This document shows positions 1 through 10,916 of a stretch of 64,000 nt of DNA, piece after piece; position 1 is the first letter of the stretch, and every line of letters starts with the position of its first letter. Below the pieces are notes generated by a model that was not told the origin of the DNA, did not search any database, and saw nothing but the letters and a program-made list of their open reading frames with translations. The stretch covers positions 349,413,034-349,477,033 of the forward strand of contig OY282558.1 in the NCBI GenBank assembly GCA_958295665.1, given 5' to 3'. This DNA is from Tipula vernalis. Taxonomy: Eukaryota > Arthropoda > Insecta > Diptera > Tipulidae. The position numbers were made by a program, and so were the translations under genes.

Positions 1-2
1 AC

Positions 3-2621
3 TATCTTGATAGTTTCGAAACAATCGAAGAATGTGTTGAAGTCACGCGCCAAGTAATTGATGTTCATCGAAAAGGAGGTTTCGATCTGCGAGGTTGTAT
101 TTCAAATTCGCCGCAGGTGTTGAAATTAATAAACCCCATTCCGACTGAAACTGAAACGATGTTAGGCGATAGCGATGCCAGCACTAAGGTCCTCGGCTTG
201 TTATGGTGCACGAGCGACGACACGCTTCGGTTCCGCGTTAATAAGCAGCAAATAGGGATAGAGCTTTTACGAGGAGAAAAGATACCGACCAAGCGGCTTG
301 TCTTGCGTATCGTAATGATGGTCTTCGATCCACTTGGGCTGATCGGATTCTTTATTGTTCAAGGCAAGTTAATTCTAAAGGAGATCTGGCGAACCGGAGT
401 AGATTGGGATCAACAGATTAAGCCGGAGCAGATAAGGAAGTGGAAAGACTGGATTCAAGCATTGTCAATCATCGAAAATATTCGCTTGCCAAGATGTTAT
501 TTCTCCGACCATGAAATCTACACGTACGAGTTACATACGTTTGTGGACGCGAGTGAACATGCAGCAGCAGCTGTCGTGTACCTAATTAAACAACGGGATG
601 ATTTACAGGAGGTAGCGTTCGTCACTTCGAAAACGAAGATCGCGCCCAATAAAGCTATCTCAATTCCCCGGATGGAGTTGCAAGCAGCAGTACTTGGAGC
701 TCGACTCGCCAACACTGTAAAGAAACAACAAGCGCTAATAGTCACCAAAAGCACTTATTGGTCTGACAGTCGCAACGTGTTATGCTGGATTAGATCGCCT
801 CGGTCGTTTAAACCTTTCGTGGCTCACCGGATTGGGGAAATCCTGGAGTCGACGAACTCTCACGACTGGAGATGGGTTCCGACAGCCAGCAATATTGCAG
901 ACGAAGCCACCAAGTGGAAGCTGACTAGCCGATTTTGTATACCTGAGAGGTGGTACGAGGGACCGGTTTTTCTTCATAGACCGCGTAACGAATGGCCTAA
1001 GGAACGAGATGACGAGCCAAATCCTGATGATGAAGAGCAGGAAGTACGTTGTCTGCATATCGTCGCTACAGCGAAACCAGATGATCTAACACCCAATGTC
1101 GAGCGGTTTTCGATGCTTGGGAAGCTAATTAGAACACAAGTCTGGGTGCTACGGTTCTTCTACCATAAAAACCATTTGGGCAGAATATCACCGCACGAAC
1201 TGGACGATGCTCTTACGTACCTGATTCGAAGCGTACAAATAGATTATTTTCACAATGACGTAAAAGCTCTGAAAGAAGGCCGGAAATTACAGAGCAACAG
1301 TAAATTGCGAAAGTTGTCTCCATTTATTGATTCCCAATTCATCATCAGGATGAAGAGCAGACTGCAGGATGCGGAGTACCTCACGTATGAGCAACGATGC
1401 CCGATTATACTTCCAAGGAAACACAAATTTACGGAGCTATTAATCGCAAGTTTCCACCAGCAAATGTACCACCAAAACCATGCTACAGTTTTAAATGAGA
1501 TCAAACAGCGATACCACATACCCCGATTGAGAAGTTGCCTTAAAAATGTGCGAGCGAAGTGTGGACGATGTCGTATAGTAGATGCCAGACCGGAGGTACC
1601 AGAAATGGCAGGTTTACCGAGGTCGCGAATGGCGGCTGGGATGCGCCCATTTACGTTTGTTGGCGTAGACTATTTCGGCCCAATGACTGTCAAACATGGC
1701 AGACGTATCGAGAAGAAGTGGGGTGCAATTTTTACATGTTTGACTACAAGAGCTATACATCTAGAATTAGCCTCAGCTCTGTCCACGGATGCATTTATTC
1801 TGGTTCTTCGAGCGTTTATAGGAAGAAGAGGAATGCCCGTTGAAATATACAGTGACAACGGGACGAACTTCCGAGGTGCAGAAGCACAATTGCGAAAGAT
1901 CCTGCAGAATGTCAGCAAGGAGGCGCAGGATCAGTTTGCCCATATTAATTGGAAATTTAATCCACCGGCCGCACCTCATATGGGAGGAGCTTGGGAGAAA
2001 CTCATCAGGTCCGTCAAGAACGGACTTAACTACGCCTTGCCTAACAGAATTCCGTCAGAAGAGCTGCTCCGTTGCTGTTTGATAGAAATCGAGTCCATGA
2101 TTAATTCGCGGCCATTGACGTATGTCGAAACGGAGACAGATACTCTTGAAGCCCTTACACCGAATCATTTTCTGCTAGGTTCTTCAAGCGGAACGAAGGC
2201 TTTCGGTAAGTTTGACGATGAAATTAATATGTTGCATGCTGAGTGGAAACGCCAACAAGCAATTACATGTAAATTCTGGAGCCGGTGGATCTCTGAATAT
2301 CTCCCGACAGTCTCGCAAAGGACACGCTGGTACGAGAAAACCATACCACTGCAGGAAGGAGACGTCGTAGCCGTGGTACAAACTGAAACACCTTATACAT
2401 GGCAGCTAGGCCGTATTGAAACCATAATTAAAAGCGCCGACGGAAATGTCCGACAAGCCGACGTAAGAACAGCTTCAGAAATACTAAGGAGGCCCGCGTC
2501 CAAGTTAGCCGTCCTAGTAAGGGAACCGAGGGAATTGAGTGATCCTGTGGGACACTCAACTGGGGGGAGTATTGCGGACGGTGAGACTTTACCGCAGCCC
2601 ACGTTACCGACCCAGTGCTAA
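3..2621 (+). CDS. BEL/Pao retrotransposon pol polyprotein, 3' part (partial at window edge)
   Basis: The frame is already open at the first complete codon (base 3) and runs 872 codons to TAA, so the true start lies outside the window. It begins in the end of the reverse transcriptase (GGF.LRG, NS..VL pattern). It continues with the Pao-type RNase H (FVDASE, about residue 180), an HHCC zinc-binding segment ending CGRC (about residue 520), and an integrase core. The core has D556 (GVDYFGP), D618 (YSDNGTNF) and E665 (GGAWEKL). The C-terminal part has the DUF5641-like WSRW...GDVV pattern of BEL integrases. The encoded activities are reverse transcription and integration of the element's cDNA. No frameshift or stop is visible, unlike almost every other element here, so this copy may be young. 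Classification is secure; activity is not shown because the 5' half is unseen. Confidence 0.93.
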   Translation, partial: YLDSFETIEECVEVTRQVIDVHRKGGFDLRGCISNSPQVLKLINPIPTETETMLGDSDASTKVLGLLWCTSDDTLRFRVNKQQIGIELLRGEKIPTKRLVLRIVMMVFDPLGLIGFFIVQGKLILKEIWRTGVDWDQQIKPEQIRKWKDWIQALSIIENIRLPRCYFSDHEIYTYELHTFVDASEHAAAAVVYLIKQRDDLQEVAFVTSKTKIAPNKAISIPRMELQAAVLGARLANTVKKQQALIVTKSTYWSDSRNVLCWIRSPRSFKPFVAHRIGEILESTNSHDWRWVPTASNIADEATKWKLTSRFCIPERWYEGPVFLHRPRNEWPKERDDEPNPDDEEQEVRCLHIVATAKPDDLTPNVERFSMLGKLIRTQVWVLRFFYHKNHLGRISPHELDDALTYLIRSVQIDYFHNDVKALKEGRKLQSNSKLRKLSPFIDSQFIIRMKSRLQDAEYLTYEQRCPIILPRKHKFTELLIASFHQQMYHQNHATVLNEIKQRYHIPRLRSCLKNVRAKCGRCRIVDARPEVPEMAGLPRSRMAAGMRPFTFVGVDYFGPMTVKHGRRIEKKWGAIFTCLTTRAIHLELASALSTDAFILVLRAFIGRRGMPVEIYSDNGTNFRGAEAQLRKILQNVSKEAQDQFAHINWKFNPPAAPHMGGAWEKLIRSVKNGLNYALPNRIPSEELLRCCLIEIESMINSRPLTYVETETDTLEALTPNHFLLGSSSGTKAFGKFDDEINMLHAEWKRQQAITCKFWSRWISEYLPTVSQRTRWYEKTIPLQEGDVVAVVQTETPYTWQLGRIETIIKSADGNVRQADVRTASEILRRPASKLAVLVREPRELSDPVGHSTGGSIADGETLPQPTLPTQC

Positions 2622-2920
2622 ATCAAGAATTGTGAGCAACAAGTATTGTGATAGTGAGCAACAAGTTTATAATTTAAAGGAAACCGTAGTAGCTGAAATT
2701 AGGCGTACGGTTTTGTCTTGTTTTGATTAGTTGTCAGCGAGAAAAAAAGGGGAATTTGAGAAGTCTTACGAAGAAGACACATTTAGAAAATTTGAACCGG
2801 CGAAAACTAATTAAATTTTCAACGTTTTAGTTTAATAAATATATATAGACCGTCAAGTGGTTTGAGTTATTGTATTTATTATACGTTCGAAAGATTAGTT
2901 GGTCGCTTTAGAGTCACATT
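2571..2920 (+). repeat. Probable 3' LTR of the BEL/Pao element
   Basis: A purine run (TGGGGGGAG, 2562-2569) just before the end of pol has the position of a polypurine tract, so the LTR would start near 2571 and overlap the last codons. An AATAAA near 2833 fits an LTR polyadenylation signal. The right end is a guess, because the 5' LTR needed for comparison lies outside the window. Confidence 0.45.
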
Positions 2921-3044
2921 TTCTACAAAGCTAAAAAACTAGGAAAGACCCGTCATTATCTGAGACCAACACGAAAAATGATTTAACTGGGCCAAGAGGT
3001 ATCAATATTGAACTACTTCAGACTGGAGTCAAGTTTTTGGTAGG

Positions 3045-3299
3045 GTGAAAGTAATGTTGAGGTCAGTTCTAAATATGCTGAGAAATTATGAAAAACAGTT
3101 TTTGATTATTCACGCAATAAGCCTTAAAACATCACCTTTTTTTTGGGTAATTCTAACCAATTTGTTCAGATTTTCGGGAAGGATCTGCGGAGGAGAACAT
3201 AGTTTGAAATGCTTAACTAATACTGTCAAGCACGGCGGCAGTAGCGTCGTGATTAGGGGGTGTGTGTGTCGTCATAGTAGGAACCGGAATTCCTTTTAA
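3045..3299 (+). pseudogene. Tc1-like transposase fragment
   Basis: The open stretch, from about base 3165, shows a Tc1-family pattern: FRFSGRICGGEHS followed by TVKHGGSSVVIRGC. This corresponds to the region after the first catalytic aspartate of Tc1 transposases (FSDES.F...TVKHGGGSVMVWGC). Only about 80 residues are recognisable; no terminal repeats and no complete catalytic triad are visible. It is a dead fragment. Identification rests on this single motif block, so I am moderately sure. Confidence 0.55.
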
Positions 3300-3699
3300 A
3301 TATATACTCTGGGCAAACGAACTCTACCACGTACACCACCATGTTGAAGAAGACATTGGAGCCGTCTATTGAAAAAAATATTTCTAGGCTGGCATAGTCA
3401 CACAGCACAAAGTAGTCGAGAAGATCAGCGTAAGAAAATTTACATCGATTGCCTATTCAAAGGCAAGAGTACTAGAAGAATCGAAAGCTTTAAGTTCATT
3501 GATCTTTAAGCGATTTGTGGAAAATTTAATAGGTTAAATTGCAGAAGTCGTTAGTTTTCCAGAAAGGAAAAAAATCGAAAAATATTAGCGAAAAATGAGG
3601 AAATAGAGGTGCCTAATAATTTACCAATACCATAAAATTTCTAATCAGAAATATTGAACCACATGCCGTTCACCACTTTTTTCTACTTTTTGGTAAATC

Positions 3700-4780
3700 A
3701 AAGAATTTAATCGGTATATTTCCAATATAACAGCGAACTAGAAAATTATGACATTGACAATTTATTTGTAAATCACTTGGATGCAACGCAAGCTCGATTT
3801 TCCAAAAATTTACTTGACTCACATTTAAACACTGTAAACAGAAAATTTAATGAAATGTGTTATTTAAGTATTTGCTCAAGATTATCTTGATAGAGAAGTA
3901 AAGTTAAAATTAAACACCTAAACCTCGGTTGCCCCAACATTGTACGAACTTCCTCAAATCCATAAGGACAATCGTCCATTGAGACCGATTGTATCTTTTA
4001 TTAATAGTTCGACATACAAAACGCCTAAGAAATTGGTTGATTTGTTGAAATTTGCAACTGACGATCTCGTATATAACCGTAACGACAGTTCTAATTGGTG
4101 GAATTTATTAAAGAACAAGATATCCCACAGAATGTGCTTATTGGCCTCTAGACGAGGCTAACAGCGAATATCTTCTCTAAGCAAATTAATAGGGTTGCGA
4201 TGGTTTCGCGATTATGGCAGTTTACTAGATACTGTACAAAAAATATGTCGCTGATTTATTCTTATGTGGCTAAAATTATTGATGTACTCTCAAAATTGGA
4301 AAAAGATAATAAATTACCATTTGGTAAAACCAAATTAACGGTGCACACTTAGTACTAAGTATGTAATAATAATATTTTGAATCCAGTAAATTTTCTGAAC
4401 CAAATTCTAATAAAAAAACTTATTTTTACGTGAAAAGTATAAGTGAACGTATTTCGGAAACTTTGGTTAATTTCAGCCTAAATTGCCAAATTATTTGTTC
4501 ATCATCTAATACACGTAGAAAAGTGTTTAGTGAACTATGTAAAAGACAGCACACCAGATTCGGTCCCATCCAACTTGGTATATTTGATTCCTTGTGGCGG
4601 CTGTACCCTGAAATATGTTGGCACTACGAAAGAATTATTGAAAAATCTAATAATTCATCACAAATTACCGGTAAGAAATCCTTAAGTGACAAAATTGTAG
4701 TTATTGCACTTATACGATACTGGACATAGGTTTGATTTTTCCCAAGTAAAAATTTTAGAGTAAGAAAGATTCTACAGGAA
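3700..4780 (+). pseudogene. Penelope-like retroelement, decayed (RT plus GIY-YIG endonuclease)
   Basis: At 3940-4160 the plus strand encodes YELPQIHKDNRPLRPIVS, the motif that opens the fingers of Penelope-like reverse transcriptases (Y.LPK.HK....RPIVS). At about 4573-4680, in another frame, it encodes LVYLIPCGGCTLKYVGTTKE, the GIY-YIG signature of Penelope endonucleases including the typical CxxC. A third frame near 4710-4760 gives HLYDTGHRFDFSQVKIL, matching the conserved D.GH.FDF segment that follows. The order RT then GIY-YIG is that of canonical Penelope elements. Frame changes and stops between blocks show it is inactive. The 5' limit (3700) is uncertain. Confidence 0.8.
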
Positions 4781-5796
4781 TCGTCTGTTTTTTTAATTGG
4801 CCTATATTCTCGGTAATCAAAAAATTCTAGTTAACAAAAAGAGTGACACGAAAGACCTATTCTGATATTATTGACTCAATTTCTTAGTTAAAATGTGGAA
4901 ATCCAAATTCCAAAATTTTCAAAATCTAGTTACCAAAAAAGTTCCGAACCAACAAATTTTTTTGGAATGTTTTGACTTGTACGAAAAATATTTGTGAAGC
5001 CTACGTACAATAGATTTTGATTTATATTTATATAACACTTTTGTTGTATATGAAATACTTAAAATTGTTTTTTGTTATCATTTAGCGATATGTCCAAAAT
5101 TAACCAGTGACTAAATTCTCAGTATCAGCTCTCTAGATCGTGTGAAAGTTGGTTAAAAAGAGCCTCAAACAAGTTGAAACAAACAGACAATCAAGGTTGA
5201 GGTATCCCGCGGCCAGCAGTTCCCTTTCTCGCGCGACAAACCACCACCAAACACAACCTATTCAATTCTACAAGTTTTGTAATTGATGTCTAATACAATG
5301 TATTGCGTTGGATCTTGTATTACATTTTCATATTGTATTTTTAGAAAGGAAATGATTATCGTTCGTTTATAATATGTGTATGCAATAAAACGATGACATT
5401 GGAATTATCAAAAGTATTTTTTCCGTGCTTTTGAATAAAGATGAGAGATCTATGGTAAATATGTTGTCTCTGGTACAATTTTACACTCTTCGTACACAAA
5501 TAGTTATTTTCAGTGGCGCCAAAAATTTTTATCGACAAAAACGGTTTCATAACTTTATCATACTCGTACATCGCTTATTCGAAATTGCAAAACACAGTGT
5601 AAAAAAATGATAATTTCTCAGTTTTCATAATCATCGAAATTTTCCGACTTTGAATGCTCCAAAATTAAATTTTAAATAAAATTATATTTAAATCACTATT
5701 TTAAAGTGACGTACTTTGTTTTAATCCGCTTTTTTTTAAATGTTGATAAAACAGTACGGTAACATAACTCATTCATAACTCATAACATTGGAAGTT
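4781..5796. other. AT-rich stretch without recognised gene
   Basis: Short open frames occur on both strands (for example 5356-5571 and 5425-5610) but overlap each other antisense and resemble nothing I know. Part may be the 3' region of the Penelope-like element. Confidence 0.4.
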
Positions 5797-5869
5797 TTTT
5801 TTTTTTTTTTGTTTTTTTTTTTTTTTTTTTAAATAAATTTTATTTATTTAATTTATTTTATGTAATTAC

Positions 5870-8400
5870 AATCTAGTCTCCTGGACTAATGAGCAATTTG
5901 TTTCTGACTTAATTTACTAACTTAAGTTAATATATGGCTTCTTCCCATTGGCGTTCCATAGTGTTTGGTAAATTGAAGTAAACCACACCTTTGTAGTGGA
6001 TTTTAGATCAGCACAATGCAGTTTAAACTGACAATCACACCAGCTCAAAAGGTTTGGTTCTAAGTCTGTGTACTAAATTCGTGATGCTTAGGAGCTGAGT
6101 TGCCTCAATGTTCACATGTTGGCGAAGCCTTTCTTCATGTCTGCGTGCTTTTTCTTAGATTTCGTTTAATATGAGGTTCATTTTAAGGTCCCTATGAAGG
6201 TCATTCTTTCTGACATACCAAGGTGCATCAACGATGTTCCTTAATATCATATTCTGAAATCTTTGGATGATATTTACGTTGCTCTGTTTGGTACAACCTC
6301 AAAGCTGAATACCATAAGTCCAAATCGGCTTCAATATTTGCTTATAAAGTAGAAGCTTGTTGTATGTTGATAAAGAAGAGTTCCTTCCCATCAGCCAATA
6401 CATTTTTCTGTATTTAAGTTTTAATTCTTCAATTTTCTTCTTGACGTGTGCTTTCCATCGTAGTTTAGCATCCAGGGTCATGCCGAGATACTTAGCTGTA
6501 TTCGCATGCGGTATTATTTCCCGATTTATGGTAATCGGAATATGTTCGAATCGTCTGTTTGCAAAGTTGATGTGAACTGATTTAGCTTCATTTAGTTTTA
6601 TTCTTCATCTTTTTGTTCATTTATATATTTGAGTTATAGCTGATTGTAACTTCTGTGTTGATTCTTCGTTGCTTTTTCCAACAGCTAAGGTCGTCGTGTC
6701 ATCTGCAAGAGTTACCAATGTGTGGTTTTCTAATGTAGGAATATCATAAGTGTATAGTAGGTACAAAACCGGCCCTAATACACTACCCTATGGAACTCCT
6801 GCGTTGATTTCTTTCAATTCAGAAAATGTATCATCTAACTTAATCCTGAAGAACCTATCTTTCAAGTAAAATTCCAATATTTTAGCAAATTGCATTGGTA
6901 GAAGATTTCTTAACTTGTGGGTAATTCCAAATCAAACGCTTGTGCAACGTCTAGAAATACTGTTGAACAGACTTTTTCTCCTCTAATGCTTTTTCAATTA
7001 TACTGGTTATTCTTGTACTTGATCAATTGTTGAGTGTTGGTTGCGAAAACCGAACTGATGATTTGGGATCAAGTTTTTACTCTCGATTATCGGATTTAAT
7101 CTTTTTACCAGAAGCTTCTCAAAGAGTTTGGACATGACTGGCAATAGCGAAATTGGCCTATAAGACGATGTTATGTGTGGTGGTTTCCCAGGTTTTGGGA
7201 TCATAATTACTTCTGCAATTTTCCATAAGCTTGTTACACATTTGATTCTAAATGCTGCATTTATAAGAGTGGTGAGTTTCACCAGAGCTTTCCTTGGCAG
7301 TTCTTTAAGATTTCTGCAGTAATAAGATCGTACCCAGGAGCTTTTTTCGTATTTATATTAGCTTTTATCTCACGCATGACTTCTTTTGGTGTTGTGGGTA
7401 GGATTTCTTTACTTTCTTGCACAGCTTGTTCAGTTATTATCTCGGCTTCCAACGTTTGGTCTTCATGTGGCTGGAATATTTTTTCGAGGTGTTCAGCAAA
7501 TTCTCGAGCTTTGTCTTCATTATTTTTAGCCCATTTCTCACCTGCTATTTTTATTGGGGGAATCTGCATTACATATTGGTCTTTTGATTCTTTTGGTTGC
7601 TTTCCAAGGAGAATAATCAGTACTGTTATCATTAGTTAATTTTCTTAAATAGTTGCTGATTGATTCATCTTTCAATTCTTTGATCTCTCTTCTTAATTGT
7701 TGAGTGAGATTGTTCAAATGAGTTTTATCTTGGGGGGCCCTTGTTTGTTGCATACTCTTCTCGCTCTTCTTTTTTCTGCGAGGAGTTCCCTAATTTCCAT
7801 AGATATGTTCTTTATTATGAAGAAATCAATCAGATCTATTGGTACTTTGTTTGGATCAGTTGGCCAGTAGGTTGGTTTTCCAGTTGAGAGGGCTTCACAA
7901 CTGCATTTTCTGATAGCTTTTAGGAGTTCTTTACCCTTAGTCGTTGTTAATCTGGATCCCCAGTGGACATTTTTTGCATTAAAGTCTCCTCCAAGTACAA
8001 ATCGTTTTCCTAATTTACTGAGGAACTCGAGATAATCTTTTTATTTCATTGAGTGATTCGGTGGGCATTAAATACTAGCAATACAAATAGAACTACGTTT
8101 GGATTTGACAATAACAGCAGTTGCTAGTATTTCTTTATATTTTAACTCCTTACAGTGATGAATAGTATATCTTATTATAACAGTACTACCTCCTTTAGCA
8201 GTGTTTCCAGGGTGAATAGTGTGATATAGTTATTTGATAATTTTTAAATTTAATGATTGATTGTCTAGTGAAGTGTGTTTCCGTGATGAGACATACATCG
8301 ATTTTTTCTGTGTCCGGGACCACTTCCAGTTCTTGTTGATGTTGTATCAGTCCATTGGCATTCCAACAAAAGTTTCTAAGATCATTGGCCATTTTTCTGT
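5870..8400 (-). pseudogene. Jockey LINE ORF2: AP-type endonuclease and reverse transcriptase
   Basis: Starting near 8392, the minus strand gives an endonuclease N-terminus (FCWNANGL, then IDVCLITETHF). Further on come GGDFNAKNVHWGSR and a PTYWP block, about 8020-7850, all standard for LINE endonucleases. The reverse transcriptase follows, with SSYRPISLLPVMSKLFEKLL (about 7170), NHQFGFRNQHST, a SVLGPVLYLLYT block and the catalytic-site remnant LADD near 6695. The segment after the active site (AKYLGMTLDAKLRWKAH) is at 6299-6481. Its role would be target nicking and target-primed reverse transcription. At least four frame changes are needed to read through it. The family assignment to the Jockey clade is firm; the subfamily is not. 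Confidence 0.85.
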
Positions 8401-9676
8401 TTAGGGATGGCTCCCTTAGTGCTGTCCTCTAGTTTCTGTAATCGCTAATCAAATTTAGTCTGCTTAAAATTAATTGAAGTGTTTAACTTATATCGTCATT
8501 TTGAGCAGTTTTTCCTGAATTTCCGTTGCTCATCATTACTTGAGCATAAGTCATTTTACCAAATTGTCCTTGAGTAGTTCCCGACACTCTACGATTTACT
8601 TCGGGTCGGTTCATCTTAACCGCTTGCTTCCTGAATAAACTTGGTTTTTTAGCAATCACGTTCTTATTTTTGATGTTTTGCAGTTTAACAGCGGATGGTT
8701 TTCTCCACAGTGAACGCATTTAGGTTGAACATTTTGGGCTTTTAAACATTTGACACACCTGGCTTCCCTGTTGTAATATTTTTGTGTATGTCCATAGGCT
8801 TGACATTGTTTACATTGTGGTATAAGCTTAGATCTTCTTAGAGACTGAATAACCACTTTGCACCCCAAGATGTACTTAATTTGATAAATTTTTTCGATAT
8901 CTTCATCAGTATCGAAGGTCAACATAAACATGTTGAGAGGTACTTTACCTCTCCGTTTTAGCTTAATCGATGCTTCAGTTGCCTTAAATCCTTTTGCTGT
9001 CAGGTCATTAATTATTTTTTCTGGTTTACACGTAGAGTGTAAGTTTTTAGCCACGACCCTAATTGATCTGGTTTGTTTATCTTCAAACGTGTGCCAAGCA
9101 CGTTTTTCTTCATTTAACATTTTTGTCATTTTTCTGTATGTTTCAGCATCTTCTAAGATTATTTTGATGGTGTTTCCATTTATCACCTTTGCATTAAACT
9201 TATCAGTAGTAGTTATTGTTTTTTACCAGGGCTGTGGAGTCGGAGTCGCGGAGTTTATGTTTATTTTCGTATTTTTAAAGGAGCCGGAGTCGGAGCCGGA
9301 GCCTTGTCGAATACACAGACTCCGGCTCAGGATTTTTTTTTGCTTACGTAGCCCAATTATTTATATATGCTTTAGCGCAGTTCAAATTGGAATTCAAAAT
9401 CGGACTAGCCGAAGTTAGAGTTTCTTCTCGAAAATTCTTCGTCTTTTTTAAAGCCTAGTCACTGTTCAAGTGAAATGCAATTTTCACTGGTCTCCAAAAG
9501 TATAGGAAGATAAATCTGACGTGAAAATTTAGTTTGACGAGTTTCGTAAATATTTTAGTGCGTACAACTTAATGTTATCTCTGACAACGTATTTTATACA
9601 GTAAAATTTACTTCGATCCTCAAAACGCAAAAACTCAAATGAAATTGTCAAAATTTATCTTCACATTTATCGTCCA

Positions 9677-9928
9677 GGAGCCCTATTCTCGAATTCCACA
9701 ACCATTTTCCAGATGTGGACATCTGTCAAAATCTATGTAATTATTGACGTTTTCGTATATAGGGAATTTTTTTCATCTGCTTATACCCATTCGGTAATAT
9801 TCCCTTAGTACCGAAAAAATTCCATAGCGAATTCAAGAATACAGGAATTTAAATTTCCGAACGTTTTTATGAATTTTGACAGATGTCCGCATGTGGAAAA
9901 AGAATGTGGAATTCGAGAATAGGGCCCC
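9677..9928. mobile_element. Foldback MITE nested inside the hAT-like element
   Basis: The left arm starts GGAGCCCTATTCTCGAATTC and the right arm ends with the complement of GGGGCCCTATTCTCGAATTC. Pairing continues for roughly 60 bases (both arms include GGACATCTGTCAAAAT-like or GACATCTGTCAAAATT-like blocks). The unpaired centre is about 130 bases. It has no coding capacity. It sits within 9227-10748, so it inserted after that element or moved with it. Confidence 0.75.
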
Positions 9929-10407
9929 AGTAAGATAAAAATGAAGTGAAAAATGTTTAGATATAAAATAAAGACATCTGTATTCTGATATGAAAACTCC
10001 CATTTAGCTAGCTAAACTGCGCACCACAAAATGAAGTTCAGCGATGAAATTTTCATTTTCGTTTTCGCTTGTGTCATTTTTATATGAGAAATTTCATTTC
10101 ACTTCAGCAGCGTACCTGGCTTAACTCTCGAAATCTCGCGAAATTTAAGTCGAGATACGCATAGAAAGTCGAGAAGTCGAGAAATTTGGGTTAAGTGCGC
10201 AAATCTAATTAAGTATTTTGTCATCACATTTCACGGAAAATTACTGATGTTGAACCAAACAAAAAATTGAAAAGAAAAACATCAAGAAGAATTAACAGGG
10301 ACTTACTGAATCTGACAAATTTCGAACATGTGACCTTGCAATCGTTAATAAATCAATAGAAACCCTCCCAGTTAAAGCGCCGCAGTAAATTACAAAAAAA
10401 GAAATAT

Positions 10408-10473
10408 CGGCTCTTGGGATTGAGCCGACGGCCTTTGTAAATTAACACCGAGATGCTATCGTTCAGCTACTGC
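10408..10473 (-). other. tRNA-like segment (possible tRNA-derived sequence)
   Basis: Read on the minus strand it has GTAGCTGAACGATAGCATC, resembling a tRNA D-arm with box A. About 30 bases later comes CGGCTCAATCCC, resembling a degenerate T-arm with box B. No convincing anticodon stem or acceptor stem can be folded by eye. It may be a SINE head or a decayed tRNA pseudogene inside the hAT-like element, or chance. Confidence 0.2.
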
Positions 10474-10916
10474 CTGCTTGCCAAATATCCACAGTTTTTC
10501 AGCGCACAAATAACAGCGTTTCACGGAAATGAAAACCCTATTTGCTTTACACATAGAAATATATATTTTTGATATCGAGGGAGGAGCTGGAGTCAGAGTT
10601 GGATCCGGAGCCGGAGTTGGAGCTGGAGCCGGAGTCGGAGCTGGAGCCGGAGTCGTAGCTGGAGCCGGAGTCGTTAATAAGTTTATACATTTCCGGAGTC
10701 GGAGCCGGAGCAGGAGCCGAACATTTTTGCTCGGACTCCGCAGCCCTGGTTTTTACTTTCTCATAGAGTACATTGTAGTCTTTGACTTCATCTATTACTA
10801 CTGGTGGTGGTGGAGGTATTTTTTTTGGTTGTTTCTGGATAATATTTGAAACATCATCCTTTAATTGAGGTGGGAAGTTCGTATTATTCCGTCTCCTTTT
10901 TGGGAAGTTTTGATGA

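Larger units (their letters stand above)
9227..10748. mobile_element. Non-autonomous hAT-like DNA transposon (1522 bp) inserted in Jockey ORF1
   Basis: It starts CAGGGCTGTGGAGTC and ends with the imperfect complement GACTCCGCAGCCCTG. It is flanked by an 8-bp near-direct repeat (TTTTTTAC at 9219-9226, GTTTTTAC at 10749-10756; 7 of 8 match), which fits the 8-bp target duplication of hAT elements. Inside both ends are runs of GGAGTC/GGAGCC hexamers (about 9283-9325 and 10576-10735). The two halves of Jockey ORF1 continue directly on either side. No transposase is present; the plus-strand open frame at 10529-10849 is only the translated hexamer repeat. Confidence 0.8.
5797..10916 (-). mobile_element. 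Jockey-clade LINE, decayed, interrupted by a hAT-like insertion
   Basis: The element is read on the minus strand. A long T-rich run at 5797-5830 is its poly(A) tail. ORF2 (endonuclease plus reverse transcriptase) lies at about 5870-8400 and ORF1 (gag-like with zinc-knuckle residues) at about 8483-10916. ORF1 is cut by a 1.5 kb element at 9227-10748. A second, shorter copy of the 3' region lies at 16117-16380. The 5' end at about 10916 abuts an A-run and looks truncated. Stops and frameshifts make it non-functional. Confidence 0.85.
8483..10916 (-). pseudogene. Jockey LINE ORF1 (gag-like), split by a transposon
   Basis: The C-terminal 180 residues lie at 8656-9218, with a basic nucleic-acid-binding half. 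Zinc-knuckle-like clusters (CKQCQAYGHT, CVKC, CVHCGENHPLLNC) follow, in which the first knuckle has lost a cysteine. The frame stops at 9218, resumes at 10757 beyond the inserted element, and continues to about 10916 with the proline-rich KKIPPPPPVVIDEVKDYN stretch. The inserted element's duplicated bases lie between the two halves. ORF1 proteins of this clade coat the element RNA. The N-terminus is missing. Confidence 0.75.

Noticed and set aside
10529..10849. Plus-strand open frame with glycine/alanine/valine repeats
   Set aside because: It is the translated GGAGTC/GGAGCC hexamer array at the right end of the hAT-like element, not a protein.
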